The notes under the pieces: generated by a model
What the model was told of the DNA's origin: nothing
What the model saw: the letters and a program-made list of their open reading frames with translations, nothing else
Database searches by the model: none
Shown here: positions 1-4,723 of the stretch, piece by piece
Layout of the letters: each line of letters opens with the position of its first letter
Numbering within the stretch: position 1 is the first letter of the stretch
Source: Candidatus Rokubacteria bacterium RIFCSPLOWO2_02_FULL_72_37
GTDB taxonomy: Bacteria > Methylomirabilota > Methylomirabilia > Rokubacteriales > CSP1-6
Reading direction: 5' to 3'
Length of the DNA stretch: 5,116 nt
NCBI GenBank assembly: GCA_001790315.1
Contig: MGCE01000186.1
Span: 1-5,116, forward strand
Made by a program: the position numbers and the translations under genes

Positions 1-359
1 GACTCGACGCCGCCGCCGATCATCACGTCGGCGCCGTCGTTGATGATGTAGTTCGCGGCGATCGCGATCGCCTGCAGACCCGACGAGCAGAAGCGGTTCA
101 CCGTGAGGCCGCCGACGCTCGCGGGCAGGCCCGCGCGGAGCGCGGCGACGCGCGCGATGTTGTGCCCCTGCGAGCCGTGGGGCTGGCCGCAGCCCAGGAT
201 GACGTCCTCGACCTCCTTCGGGTCGAGCTGCGGCGTCTTGCCGAGAACGTCCTTGATGCAATGGGCGGTGAAGTCGTCCGAGCGCGTCAGGTTGAACGAG
301 CCGCGGAACGACTTCGCGAGCGGGGTGCGGGAGCTGGCGACGATGACGGCTTCACGCAT
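1..359 (-). CDS. Thiolase (acetyl-CoA acyltransferase/acetyltransferase family), N-terminal part, gene cut by left window edge
   Basis: Thiolases catalyse reversible Claisen condensation or thiolytic cleavage of 3-ketoacyl-CoA, in beta-oxidation or in acetoacetyl-CoA formation, in the cytoplasm. I translated 119 codons by hand from the ATG at 359-357. The start MREAVIVASSRTPLAKS is the usual thiolase N-terminus (family 'AVIVxxxRTPxGK'). The nucleophilic cysteine is Cys91 in NRFCSSGLQA, close to the usual position of about 88-91. GCGQPHGSQGHNIAR (57-71) and the glycine-rich GGGVE at the cut end also fit. The C-terminal domain with the second Cys and the GHP/His motifs lies outside, so biosynthetic and degradative classes cannot be separated. 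The start is backed by a strong Shine-Dalgarno sequence just upstream. It follows the ridA-like gene on the same strand after 86 nt, so co-transcription is possible but not shown. The exact substrate is unknown. Confidence 0.93.
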   Translation of the reverse strand, partial: MREAVIVASSRTPLAKSFRGSFNLTRSDDFTAHCIKDVLGKTPQLDPKEVEDVILGCGQPHGSQGHNIARVAALRAGLPASVGGLTVNRFCSSGLQAIAIAANYIINDGADVMIGGGVE

Positions 360-364
360 GCTGG

Positions 365-370
365 CCTCCT
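365..370 (-). promoter_or_regulatory. Ribosome binding site of the thiolase gene (AGGAGG)
   Basis: On the minus strand the sequence reads AAAGGAGGCCAGC then ATG. AGGAGG is a perfect anti-SD match 5 nt before the ATG at 359, and it fixes the thiolase start. Confidence 0.8.
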
Positions 371-409
371 TTGGATCGAGGGCGCGAGCCCGGCTCCGGC
401 CGAGGGTGG

Positions 410-424
410 CGTGCCGTAGGCACG
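410..424. repeat. Small inverted repeat in the ridA-thiolase gap
   Basis: CGTGCC-GTA-GGCACG is a perfect 6-bp stem with a 3-nt loop, 22 nt past the stop of the RidA-family gene in its reading direction. It could fold in the transcript between the two genes. There is no T-run after it, so it is not a convincing intrinsic terminator. The rest of the 86-nt gap (360-445) shows only the thiolase ribosome binding site. Confidence 0.35.
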
Positions 425-445
425 GGTGGCTCCGTGGTCCGCGGC

Positions 446-793
446 TCAGACGGCCGCGACGCACATGATCTCGACGAGGTATTTCGGCGACGCCAGCCGC
501 GCCTCGACGGTGGCGCGCGCGGGCGTGTTCGCCTTGTCCACCCAGGCGTCCCAGGCGGCGTTCATGTCGTTGTACGTGGCCATGTTCGCGAGATACACGG
601 TGGCGGAGAGGAGCTTCGACTTCCCGCTGCCGACGGCCGCGAGGGTCTCGTCGATCTTCTTGAGAATCTGCTCGGTCTGCCCCTTCGTGTCCGTCGAGGG
701 GTCGCCGGCGACCATGCCCGCGAGGTAGACCGTGTCGCCGTGGACGACCGCCTGGGAGAGCCGCGGGCCGACGCCGTGACGCTTCACACTCAT
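446..793 (-). CDS. RidA/YjgF/YER057c/UK114-family protein (likely enamine/imine deaminase or relative), 115 aa
   Basis: RidA proteins are small trimeric cytoplasmic enzymes. The best-known members hydrolyse reactive 2-aminoacrylate and related enamine/imine intermediates from PLP enzymes. Here RHGVGPRLSQAVVHGDTVYLAG (5-26) is the family N-terminus. Q39, then the helix ILKKIDETLAAVGS (43-56), then SATVYLANMATYNDMNAAW (63-81) follow in the usual order. The key arginine is Arg93 in TPARATVEARL. Glu108 in LVEIMCVAAV lies 15 residues after it, the same spacing as Arg105 and Glu120 of E. coli RidA as I recall it. Length is normal for the family (about 115-130). I chose the ATG at 793 rather than the in-frame GTG at 829, because AAAGGA (800-805) sits 6 nt before it and the longer form would add 12 unconserved residues. 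The arginine supports an active Rid1-3-like enzyme rather than an inactive member. The subgroup is uncertain; the RHGVGPRLSQ opening suggests a branch distinct from archetypal RidA. The downstream neighbour is a thiolase, so a role in a catabolic cluster is possible. Confidence 0.92.
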   Translation of the reverse strand: MSVKRHGVGPRLSQAVVHGDTVYLAGMVAGDPSTDTKGQTEQILKKIDETLAAVGSGKSKLLSATVYLANMATYNDMNAAWDAWVDKANTPARATVEARLASPKYLVEIMCVAAV

Positions 794-799
794 GCCAGG

Positions 800-805
800 T
801 CCTTT
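800..805 (-). promoter_or_regulatory. Ribosome binding site of the RidA-family gene (AAAGGA)
   Basis: Minus strand AAAGGA-CCTGGC-ATG has 6-nt spacing. It decides in favour of the ATG at 793 over the upstream GTG at 829. Confidence 0.7.
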
Positions 806-828
806 CCGCTGAGGGGATGACGGCACCA

Positions 829-838
829 CAGTATACTG
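829..838 (-). promoter_or_regulatory. Palindromic -10-like box upstream of the RidA-family gene
   Basis: CAGTATACTG is a perfect 10-bp palindrome. It is one of the few A/T-containing patches in this GC-rich stretch and contains TATACT on both strands (minus 835-830, 5 of 6 to TATAAT). On the minus strand it would place transcription start near 823, giving a leader of about 30 nt before the ATG at 793. No -35 match is seen 17 bp upstream (GCCCGA there), so this is either an activator-dependent promoter, an operator, or chance. Confidence 0.3.
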
Positions 839-961
839 CCGCTCAGGCCGGCTCGGGCCCGCGACTGACCCGGGTCTCCAGCCAAGCCTCGATCACGCGC
901 GGCCCACAAGCTGGAGCTTCACCCTGTGCAAACCGTCCGCTGCATGCGCTCAGTTAGATCG
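839..961. other. Intergenic stretch between toxin gene and RidA-family gene
   Basis: I see no gene, tRNA or terminator with a T-run in this spacer. It holds the 10-bp palindrome GACCCGGGTC (867-876), an AAGCT-GG-AGCTT inverted repeat (908-919), and tandem GTTAG words at 953-957 and 961-965 beside the toxin stop. The 926-959 part resembles one arm of an integron attC-type site, but the matching second arm is not visible. Confidence 0.4.
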
Positions 962-1258
962 TTAGCGTCCAAGCCAGTACCCGGGCCGCCGGCGCCCGTG
1001 GGCTACCGCGACAATCTCGATTCGGGTGTCCGTTTCGCGGAAGACGACGAAGAAGGGAAATCGGTGGAAGAGATAGCGACGAGTGCCGCCCAGGTATGGA
1101 GGCCATTGCCGAGGCCCCGGTTCGATGTGTTCGATCGCTGCGTCAAGTTCCGCCATGAAAGCTTCGCCAGCGTCGGCGTTCCGCGCCAGATACCATTCGC
1201 GCGCGGCTCGCGCTTCCTTGATGGCTTCGGGATGAAGCCACGGGGGCTCGGCCGGCAC
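962..1258 (-). CDS. ParE/RelE-superfamily toxin of a type II toxin-antitoxin module, 98 aa
   Basis: The RelE/ParE fold covers mRNA-cleaving ribosome-dependent RNases (RelE) and gyrase poisons (ParE). Both act in the cytoplasm and are neutralised by a partner antitoxin. The order of elements is typical: helical hairpin EAIKEARAAREWYLARN (11-27), second helix GEAFMAELDAAIEHIEPGP (31-49), then strands TRRYLFHRFPFFVVFRE (59-75), TRIEIVAVAHGRR (78-90), and RRPGYW near the end. The RRYLFHRFPFFVVFRE and VAVAHGRRRPGYW blocks are the strongest family signature and look ParE-like. Length is normal (about 90-105). The GTG start at 1258 overlaps the antitoxin's TAG stop by one base, so translation is probably coupled; no strong ribosome binding site is seen. 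The cellular target cannot be read from the sequence. ParE-like proteins next to this antitoxin family are common, but few are characterised. Confidence 0.9.
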   Translation of the reverse strand: MPAEPPWLHPEAIKEARAAREWYLARNADAGEAFMAELDAAIEHIEPGPRQWPPYLGGTRRYLFHRFPFFVVFRETDTRIEIVAVAHGRRRPGYWLGR

Positions 1259-1482
1259 TATCGCTCAAGAATTCTGCGACGCGCTTCAGGCCACGGAATT
1301 GGCAGGACGGCCCCCGAATCCAGGTCGTGGATGCGCTTGGCGATCTCCTCAGCCCAAGCGGCCTCAGCGCCCTCATCAATCTCCTCGTCGAGACTCTCGA
1401 GCAACGAGGCCGCGAGGGCCGCACGCGCCTCCGGCGACAACTTCAGCGCTTCCTCCAAGAGCTTGCCCGGATCTGGCGTCAT
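1258..1482 (-). CDS. Addiction-module antitoxin, putative (PF09720/TIGR02574-like), 74 aa
   Basis: This is the small acidic partner gene upstream of the toxin. The N-terminal helix LLEEALKLSPEARAALAASLLESLDEEIDE (8-37) is the hallmark of this antitoxin family. AAWAEEIAKRIHDLDSGAVLPIPWPEARRRI (41-71) matches its usual C-terminal half, where 'AAW..EI..R...LDSG.V..IPW.E.R..I' is the family pattern and the toxin-wrapping part is expected. The start is ATG at 1482. GGGAG at 1500-1496 is the only SD-like run, and its 13-nt spacing is long, so initiation may be weak. Antitoxin before toxin with a 1-nt overlap is the standard type II order. Such modules normally repress themselves. An inverted repeat at 1500-1521, just upstream, is a candidate operator. 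This family lacks an obvious classical DNA-binding motif, so which component binds DNA is open. Confidence 0.9.
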   Translation of the reverse strand: MTPDPGKLLEEALKLSPEARAALAASLLESLDEEIDEGAEAAWAEEIAKRIHDLDSGAVLPIPWPEARRRILER

Positions 1483-1499
1483 GCTGTCAATCTTACTCC

Positions 1500-1521
1500 C
1501 GACGGCTTGTGCTCGCCGTCG
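1500..1521. repeat. 7-bp inverted repeat upstream of the antitoxin gene
   Basis: CGACGGC (1500-1506) and GCCGTCG (1515-1521) are perfect complements separated by 8 nt. It lies 18 nt before the antitoxin ATG and 32 nt after the solute-binding gene's stop. It could be an autoregulatory operator of the toxin-antitoxin module or a hairpin ending the upstream transcript. No U-run follows, so an intrinsic terminator is not supported. Confidence 0.5.
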
Positions 1522-1528
1522 TGCCGTC

Positions 1529-1542
1529 CAACGCTCACGTTG
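1529..1542. repeat. 5-bp inverted repeat just after the solute-binding gene
   Basis: CAACG-CTCA-CGTTG folds into a short stem with a 4-nt loop, 10 nt past the stop of the binding-protein gene. On the minus strand it extends, with one bulged base, to GTCAACG / CGTTGGAC. There is no T-run. It may be a weak or Rho-assisted 3' end element, or part of an integrase-type core site (see findings). Confidence 0.35.
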
Positions 1543-1552
1543 ACCGACCGCG

Positions 1553-3166
1553 CTACCGGTCGAGCCAGGTCTCCTGCAGGCGCGGCCAGTTGTAGGTCAC
1601 GTTGTGCGGCACCAGGTTCTTGACGTGAGGCCAGTGGGCGAACCGGTCGGTGCGCCAGCCCATCGTGGGCCGCGCGGCATCCTCCTCGAGCTTCTTCTGG
1701 ATCTGCCAGACGAGCGCCTGGCGCTTGCCGGGATCGGTCTCCTGCGATTGCTGCTCGATGAGCCGCATGACCTGCTCGTCGCAGTAGTCGCCGTAGTTGC
1801 GCGCCGAGCCGCAGGCGTAGTTCTCGTAGAAGTTGGCGTCGGGGTCGTCCACGCCGAGGCCCGTGAGGTTGGCGCCGAACTGGTACTCGCGGCGCGTGAC
1901 CATCGGGTGCCACTGGGCCGTCTCGATCTGCTTGAGCGTGACGTCGAGCCCGACCTGCTTGAGCTCGCTGACGACGAACGAGGCGAAATCGAGGTAGATC
2001 GCGATGGCGCGGGTCACCATCTCGATCTTGAGCGGATGCTGCGGGCCGAAGCCGGCCTCGGCGAGGAGCTTCCTGGCCCGGGCCTTGTCGTCCGCCGCCT
2101 TGCCGTAGCCCGGGAGCTTGACGAGGTCCTTCTCGAGCAGCCCCCAGACCCCCCAGGGCTTCGGCGAGAGCGCGGCGCCGACGAGGGCGCTGCCGCGGTG
2201 CACGGCCTTCACGTACGCGCGCCGGTCGATCGCCAGGCTGAGCGCGCGCCGGACCCGGACGTCGTCGAAGGGCGGCCGCTTCGTGTTGAGGAGCAGGTTC
2301 TCGTTGACGTTCGACGCGGTCGGCGTGAAGACCATCCCCGGCACCGCGGTCTTGAGCTGCTCCCAGATGGCCACGCTGATCTCACCGGGGTACGCCGCGT
2401 CGACCTGTCCGGCCTGCAGCACCGCGACACGCGTGCCCCGCTCCTTGACGATCGTGTAGTGCACGCCGTCGAGATACGGGCGGCCCTTCACGAAATAGTC
2501 GGGGTTCTTCACGTACTCGAGGAACTGGCCCCGCCGCCACTCCTTGAGCTTGAAGGGGCCGGTGCCCAGGCACCGCGTGCGGTGCTCGGCCGGCGGCACG
2601 TGCGCGGGCAGGATGGCCGAGTAGCCCGAGGCGAGCATCACGAGCAGGGAGGGCTGCGGGCGCTTGAGCCGGAAGACGACCGTCTGCGCGTCGGGCGCCT
2701 CGATGGCCTCGACGTTCGCGTACCACGCCTTGCGCGGGTTGATGCGCAGCCGGGCCTGGGCATCCGGAGCCTCGCGCACCATGTCGAAGGTGAACTTCAC
2801 GTCCTTGGAGGTGAAGGGCCGGCCGTCGTGCCAGCGGACGTCCTTCCGGAGGAAGACGACGAGATTCCGGTAGTTGTCCTGCCACGACCAGCGCTCGGCC
2901 AGCTCGGGGACGATGGTCTCCGGGCGCTCGAGCTGCTTCAGCTGGTCGAAGACGACGAGGTTGCTGTAGCAGGGCATCGCGGGCCACGTGACGGAGTTCG
3001 TCGCCGTCTCGTGCAGGGCGAAGCCCTGGGGCAGGTCCTCGCGGAGGATCAGGCGGAGCACGCCGCCCGGCTTGCCCTCGCGGGGCGCCGGGGACTGGCC
3101 CGCGGCGGGCGTGGCCAGCAGCAGGACGATGAGGGCGACACCGGGGAGCAGCCTGGCCTGGCGCAT
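1553..3166 (-). CDS. Extracytoplasmic solute-binding protein, SBP family 5 (peptide/nickel/opine type ABC transporter), 537 aa
   Basis: It binds a solute, often a di- or oligopeptide, in the periplasm and hands it to an ABC importer. The N-terminus MRQAR plus the hydrophobic run LLPGVALIVLLLATPAAG is a signal peptide, with cleavage likely near residues 21-24. There is no lipobox cysteine (first Cys is 66), so a soluble periplasmic form is expected. Family 5 blocks appear in order: TIVPELAERWSW (84-95), VVFLRKDVRWHDGRPFTSKDV (103-123), LGTGPFKLKEW (200-210), YLDGVHYTIV...VAVLQAGQVDAAYPGE (231-262), and LLLNTKRPPFDDVRVRRALSLAIDR (291-315), and a C-terminal NLVPH...W block. Length is typical (about 500-550). 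Start ATG 3166 has GGGAGGG 4 nt upstream and begins the signal peptide; the open frame runs further upstream only as antisense of leuC. No permease or ATPase gene is present in the window, so it is either an orphan or served by a distant transporter. It diverges from leuC. Ligand not determinable. Confidence 0.94.
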   Translation of the reverse strand: MRQARLLPGVALIVLLLATPAAGQSPAPREGKPGGVLRLILREDLPQGFALHETATNSVTWPAMPCYSNLVVFDQLKQLERPETIVPELAERWSWQDNYRNLVVFLRKDVRWHDGRPFTSKDVKFTFDMVREAPDAQARLRINPRKAWYANVEAIEAPDAQTVVFRLKRPQPSLLVMLASGYSAILPAHVPPAEHRTRCLGTGPFKLKEWRRGQFLEYVKNPDYFVKGRPYLDGVHYTIVKERGTRVAVLQAGQVDAAYPGEISVAIWEQLKTAVPGMVFTPTASNVNENLLLNTKRPPFDDVRVRRALSLAIDRRAYVKAVHRGSALVGAALSPKPWGVWGLLEKDLVKLPGYGKAADDKARARKLLAEAGFGPQHPLKIEMVTRAIAIYLDFASFVVSELKQVGLDVTLKQIETAQWHPMVTRREYQFGANLTGLGVDDPDANFYENYACGSARNYGDYCDEQVMRLIEQQSQETDPGKRQALVWQIQKKLEEDAARPTMGWRTDRFAHWPHVKNLVPHNVTYNWPRLQETWLDR

Positions 3167-3169
3167 GGT

Positions 3170-3176
3170 CCCTCCC
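3170..3176 (-). promoter_or_regulatory. Ribosome binding site of the solute-binding protein gene (GGGAGGG)
   Basis: Minus strand GGGAGGG-ACC-ATG is a strong SD core with rather short spacing. It fixes the ATG at 3166 as start, in agreement with the signal peptide that follows. Confidence 0.7.
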
Positions 3177-3178
3177 GC

Positions 3179-3193
3179 GCTCGCGGAGCGAGC
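3179..3193. repeat. 5'-leader hairpin next to the ribosome binding site
   Basis: GCTCGC (3179-3184), GGA loop, GCGAGC (3188-3193) is a perfect 6-bp stem with a 3-nt loop. It ends 2 nt from the SD of the solute-binding gene and lies inside its expected mRNA leader. It may influence ribosome access or transcript stability; that is inference. Confidence 0.4.
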
Positions 3194-3212
3194 CTCTCGG
3201 CGCTGTGCCGTG

Positions 3213-3241
3213 ATGGTAGGCTTGGCGGCACCGCGACACAA
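3213..3241 (-). promoter_or_regulatory. Candidate sigma70-type promoter of the solute-binding protein gene
   Basis: On the minus strand TTGTGT (3241-3236) and TACCAT (3218-3213) are separated by exactly 17 bp. They match TTGACA at 3 of 6 and TATAAT at 4 of 6. Transcription would start near 3206, giving a leader of about 40 nt that includes the hairpin and SD. In this GC-rich context it is the best pair I can find for this gene, but it remains a weak match. Confidence 0.35.
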
Positions 3242-3256
3242 GCCACTTGCGCGCCG

Positions 3257-3270
3257 CCCGCGCGCGCGGG
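3257..3270. promoter_or_regulatory. Perfect 14-bp GC palindrome between divergent promoters
   Basis: CCCGCGCGCGCGGG equals its own reverse complement and includes ten alternating CG bases (3259-3268). It sits between the candidate -35 boxes of the solute-binding gene and leuC. It may be an operator shared by both genes or a site prone to Z-DNA or cruciform structure. High base composition makes chance a real alternative. Confidence 0.35.
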
Positions 3271-3272
3271 AG

Positions 3273-3301
3273 TTGAGGATCGGCGCGGCAGCGGGTAAGC
3301 T
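3273..3301 (+). promoter_or_regulatory. Candidate promoter of leuCD
   Basis: TTGAGG (3273-3278) and TAAGCT (3296-3301) are spaced by 17 bp and match the sigma70 consensus at 4 of 6 and 3 of 6. A start near 3308 would leave a leader of only about 9 nt, in keeping with the lack of any SD before leuC. The match is weak. Confidence 0.25.
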
Positions 3302-3316
3302 TCCGGCCACAGCGCC

Positions 3317-4723
3317 ATGGTCTCCGCCGCTCCGCGGACGATGTTCGAGAAGATCTGGGCCCGCCACGTGGTGACCGAGGGCCCGGGCGGCAACGTGCTC
3401 CTCTACGTCGGCCGGCACCTGCTGCACGAGGGCTCGACCGCCGCGCTCGGGCGGCTGGCCGCAGCGGGCCGGCGCGTGCGGCGGCCGGACCTCACGTTCG
3501 CGACGGCGGACCATTACCTCCCGACCGCGCCGGGCGCCGTGGCGAGCGAGCCCGAGATCGTCGGCATGGTGGACGCGCTCACCCGGCACACGGGCGAGCA
3601 GGGGATCCTCTACTTCGGCGTGGGCGACGCGCGGCGGGGGATCGTGCACGTGATCGGGCCCGAGCAGGGGCTCACGCTGCCGGGCACGACGCTCGTCTGC
3701 GGCGACTCGCACACGGCCACGCACGGCGCCTTCGGCGCTCTTGCGTTCGGCATCGGCTCGACCGAGGTCGAGCACGTGCTGGCGACGCAGACGCTCTGGC
3801 AGAAGAAGCCCCGGGTGATGCGCATCACGGTCGAGGGCCGACTCGGCCCGGGCGTCACGGCGAAGGACGTGATCCTGGCGCTCATCGCGGGGATCGGCGC
3901 CGCCGGCGGCGTGGGACACGCGATCGAGTACGCGGGCTCGACGATCCGCGCCATGTCCATGGACGAGCGCATGACGGTCTGCAACATGTCGATCGAGGCC
4001 GGCGCGCGTACGGGCATGGTCGCGCCCGACGCGACGACGTTCGCGTACCTCGAGGGCCGGCCGCTCGCGCCGGCGGGCGCGGCGTGGGTGCGGGCGCTCG
4101 CCGACTGGCAGGCCGTGCCCGGCGACGCGGGGGCCGTGTTCGACCGCGAGGTCGAGCTGGCGGCGAGCGAGATCGCGCCGACGGTGACGTGGGGCACGAG
4201 TCCCCAGGATGCGCTGCCGATCACGGGGCGGGTGCCCGACCCGGCGGCGGCCGGCGACGCCGCGCGCCGCGCGAGCATGGAGCGTGCGCTCGCCTACATG
4301 GGGCTCGCGCCGGGGACGCCGCTCACCGAGATCGCCGTCGGCCGCGTCTTCATCGGCTCCTGCACGAACAGTCGGCTCGAGGACCTGCGTGCGGCCGCCC
4401 GGGTGGTGCAGGGGCGCCGCGCGGTGGTGCCCGCGTGGGTCGTGCCGGGCTCGGGGCTGATCAAGCGCGCCGCGGAGGCCGAGGGGCTCGATCGGATCTT
4501 CGTCGCGGCCGGCTTCGAGTGGCGCGAGGCGGGGTGCTCGATGTGCGTCGGGATGAACGGCGAGACGGCGCGCCCGGGCGAGCGCGTGGCCTCCACATCC
4601 AACCGCAACTTCGAGGGGCGCCAGGGCCGGGGCGCGCGTACCCACCTCGTGTCGCCGGCCATGGCCGCGGCCGCCGCGGTCACGGGCCGCTTCGTGGACG
4701 TCCGCACGCTCGACCGGCGATGA
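3317..4723 (+). CDS. leuC: 3-isopropylmalate dehydratase large subunit (LeuC), possibly a paralog with another substrate, 468 aa
   Basis: LeuC with LeuD isomerises 2-isopropylmalate to 3-isopropylmalate in leucine synthesis, by dehydration and rehydration at a [4Fe-4S] cluster in the cytoplasm. The length equals the usual 465-475. MFEKIWARHVV (9-19), LLYVGRHLLHE (28-38), TLVCGDSHTATHGAFGALAFGIG (125-147) and VCNMSIEAGARTGMVAPD (221-238) are aconitase-superfamily blocks. The three cluster ligands are Cys349 (GSCTNSR), Cys407 and Cys410 (GCSMC); the TSNRNFEGRQG block (427-437) and the THLVSPAMAAAAAVTG end (442-457) follow. ATG 3317 is the only reasonable start: an in-frame TAA lies at 3296-3298, and the alternative ATG 3341 would shorten the conserved N-terminus. 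No SD is visible. The stop overlaps the leuD start by 4 nt. The stretches TLWQKKPRVMR and SMCVGMNGE recall LeuC-like paralogs I associate with Proteobacteria more than E. coli LeuC, so leucine synthesis is likely but not certain. Confidence 0.93.
   Translation: MVSAAPRTMFEKIWARHVVTEGPGGNVLLYVGRHLLHEGSTAALGRLAAAGRRVRRPDLTFATADHYLPTAPGAVASEPEIVGMVDALTRHTGEQGILYFGVGDARRGIVHVIGPEQGLTLPGTTLVCGDSHTATHGAFGALAFGIGSTEVEHVLATQTLWQKKPRVMRITVEGRLGPGVTAKDVILALIAGIGAAGGVGHAIEYAGSTIRAMSMDERMTVCNMSIEAGARTGMVAPDATTFAYLEGRPLAPAGAAWVRALADWQAVPGDAGAVFDREVELAASEIAPTVTWGTSPQDALPITGRVPDPAAAGDAARRASMERALAYMGLAPGTPLTEIAVGRVFIGSCTNSRLEDLRAAARVVQGRRAVVPAWVVPGSGLIKRAAEAEGLDRIFVAAGFEWREAGCSMCVGMNGETARPGERVASTSNRNFEGRQGRGARTHLVSPAMAAAAAVTGRFVDVRTLDRR
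4720..4723 (+). promoter_or_regulatory. ATGA stop-start overlap coupling leuC and leuD
   Basis: The leuC stop TGA (4721-4723) is embedded in ATGA with the leuD ATG at 4720. A second ATG at 4723 is in the same frame. This arrangement usually couples translation and helps equal production of the two subunits. Confidence 0.7.

Noticed and set aside
371..820. Plus-strand open frames opposite the RidA-family gene
   Set aside because: The minus frame carries a clear family alignment with conserved Arg93 and Glu108; the plus frames show no recognisable domain.
794..829. GTG at 829 as the start of the RidA-family gene
   Set aside because: It adds 12 residues without family similarity and would bury the AAAGGA ribosome binding site of ATG 793 inside the gene.
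839..961. Complete attC site, tRNA or small RNA gene in the spacer after the toxin
   Set aside because: Only one possible attC arm is visible, there is no matching second core word, no cloverleaf-type fold, and no terminator with a T-run.
1485..1490. Perfect TTGACA (-35 consensus) on the minus strand just before the antitoxin start
   Set aside because: The partner -10 would fall inside the antitoxin gene, and the bases at 17-bp spacing read GGCAAG, which is not a -10 box.
926..1623. Plus-strand open frames opposite the toxin-antitoxin genes
   Set aside because: They are Arg/Ser-rich shadows without motifs; the minus-strand pair matches known families and has the expected order and overlap.
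1604..3298. Long plus-strand open frame (564 codons) opposite the solute-binding protein gene
   Set aside because: It is antisense to a well-supported family 5 binding protein, its translation is low-complexity Arg/Leu/Val/Glu-rich with no family motif, and long antisense frames are expected at this GC content.
3167..4645. Upstream extension of the solute-binding protein reading frame
   Set aside because: The extension is antisense to leuC and reads as Arg/His/Ala-rich nonsense; the signal peptide and strong SD place the real start at 3166.
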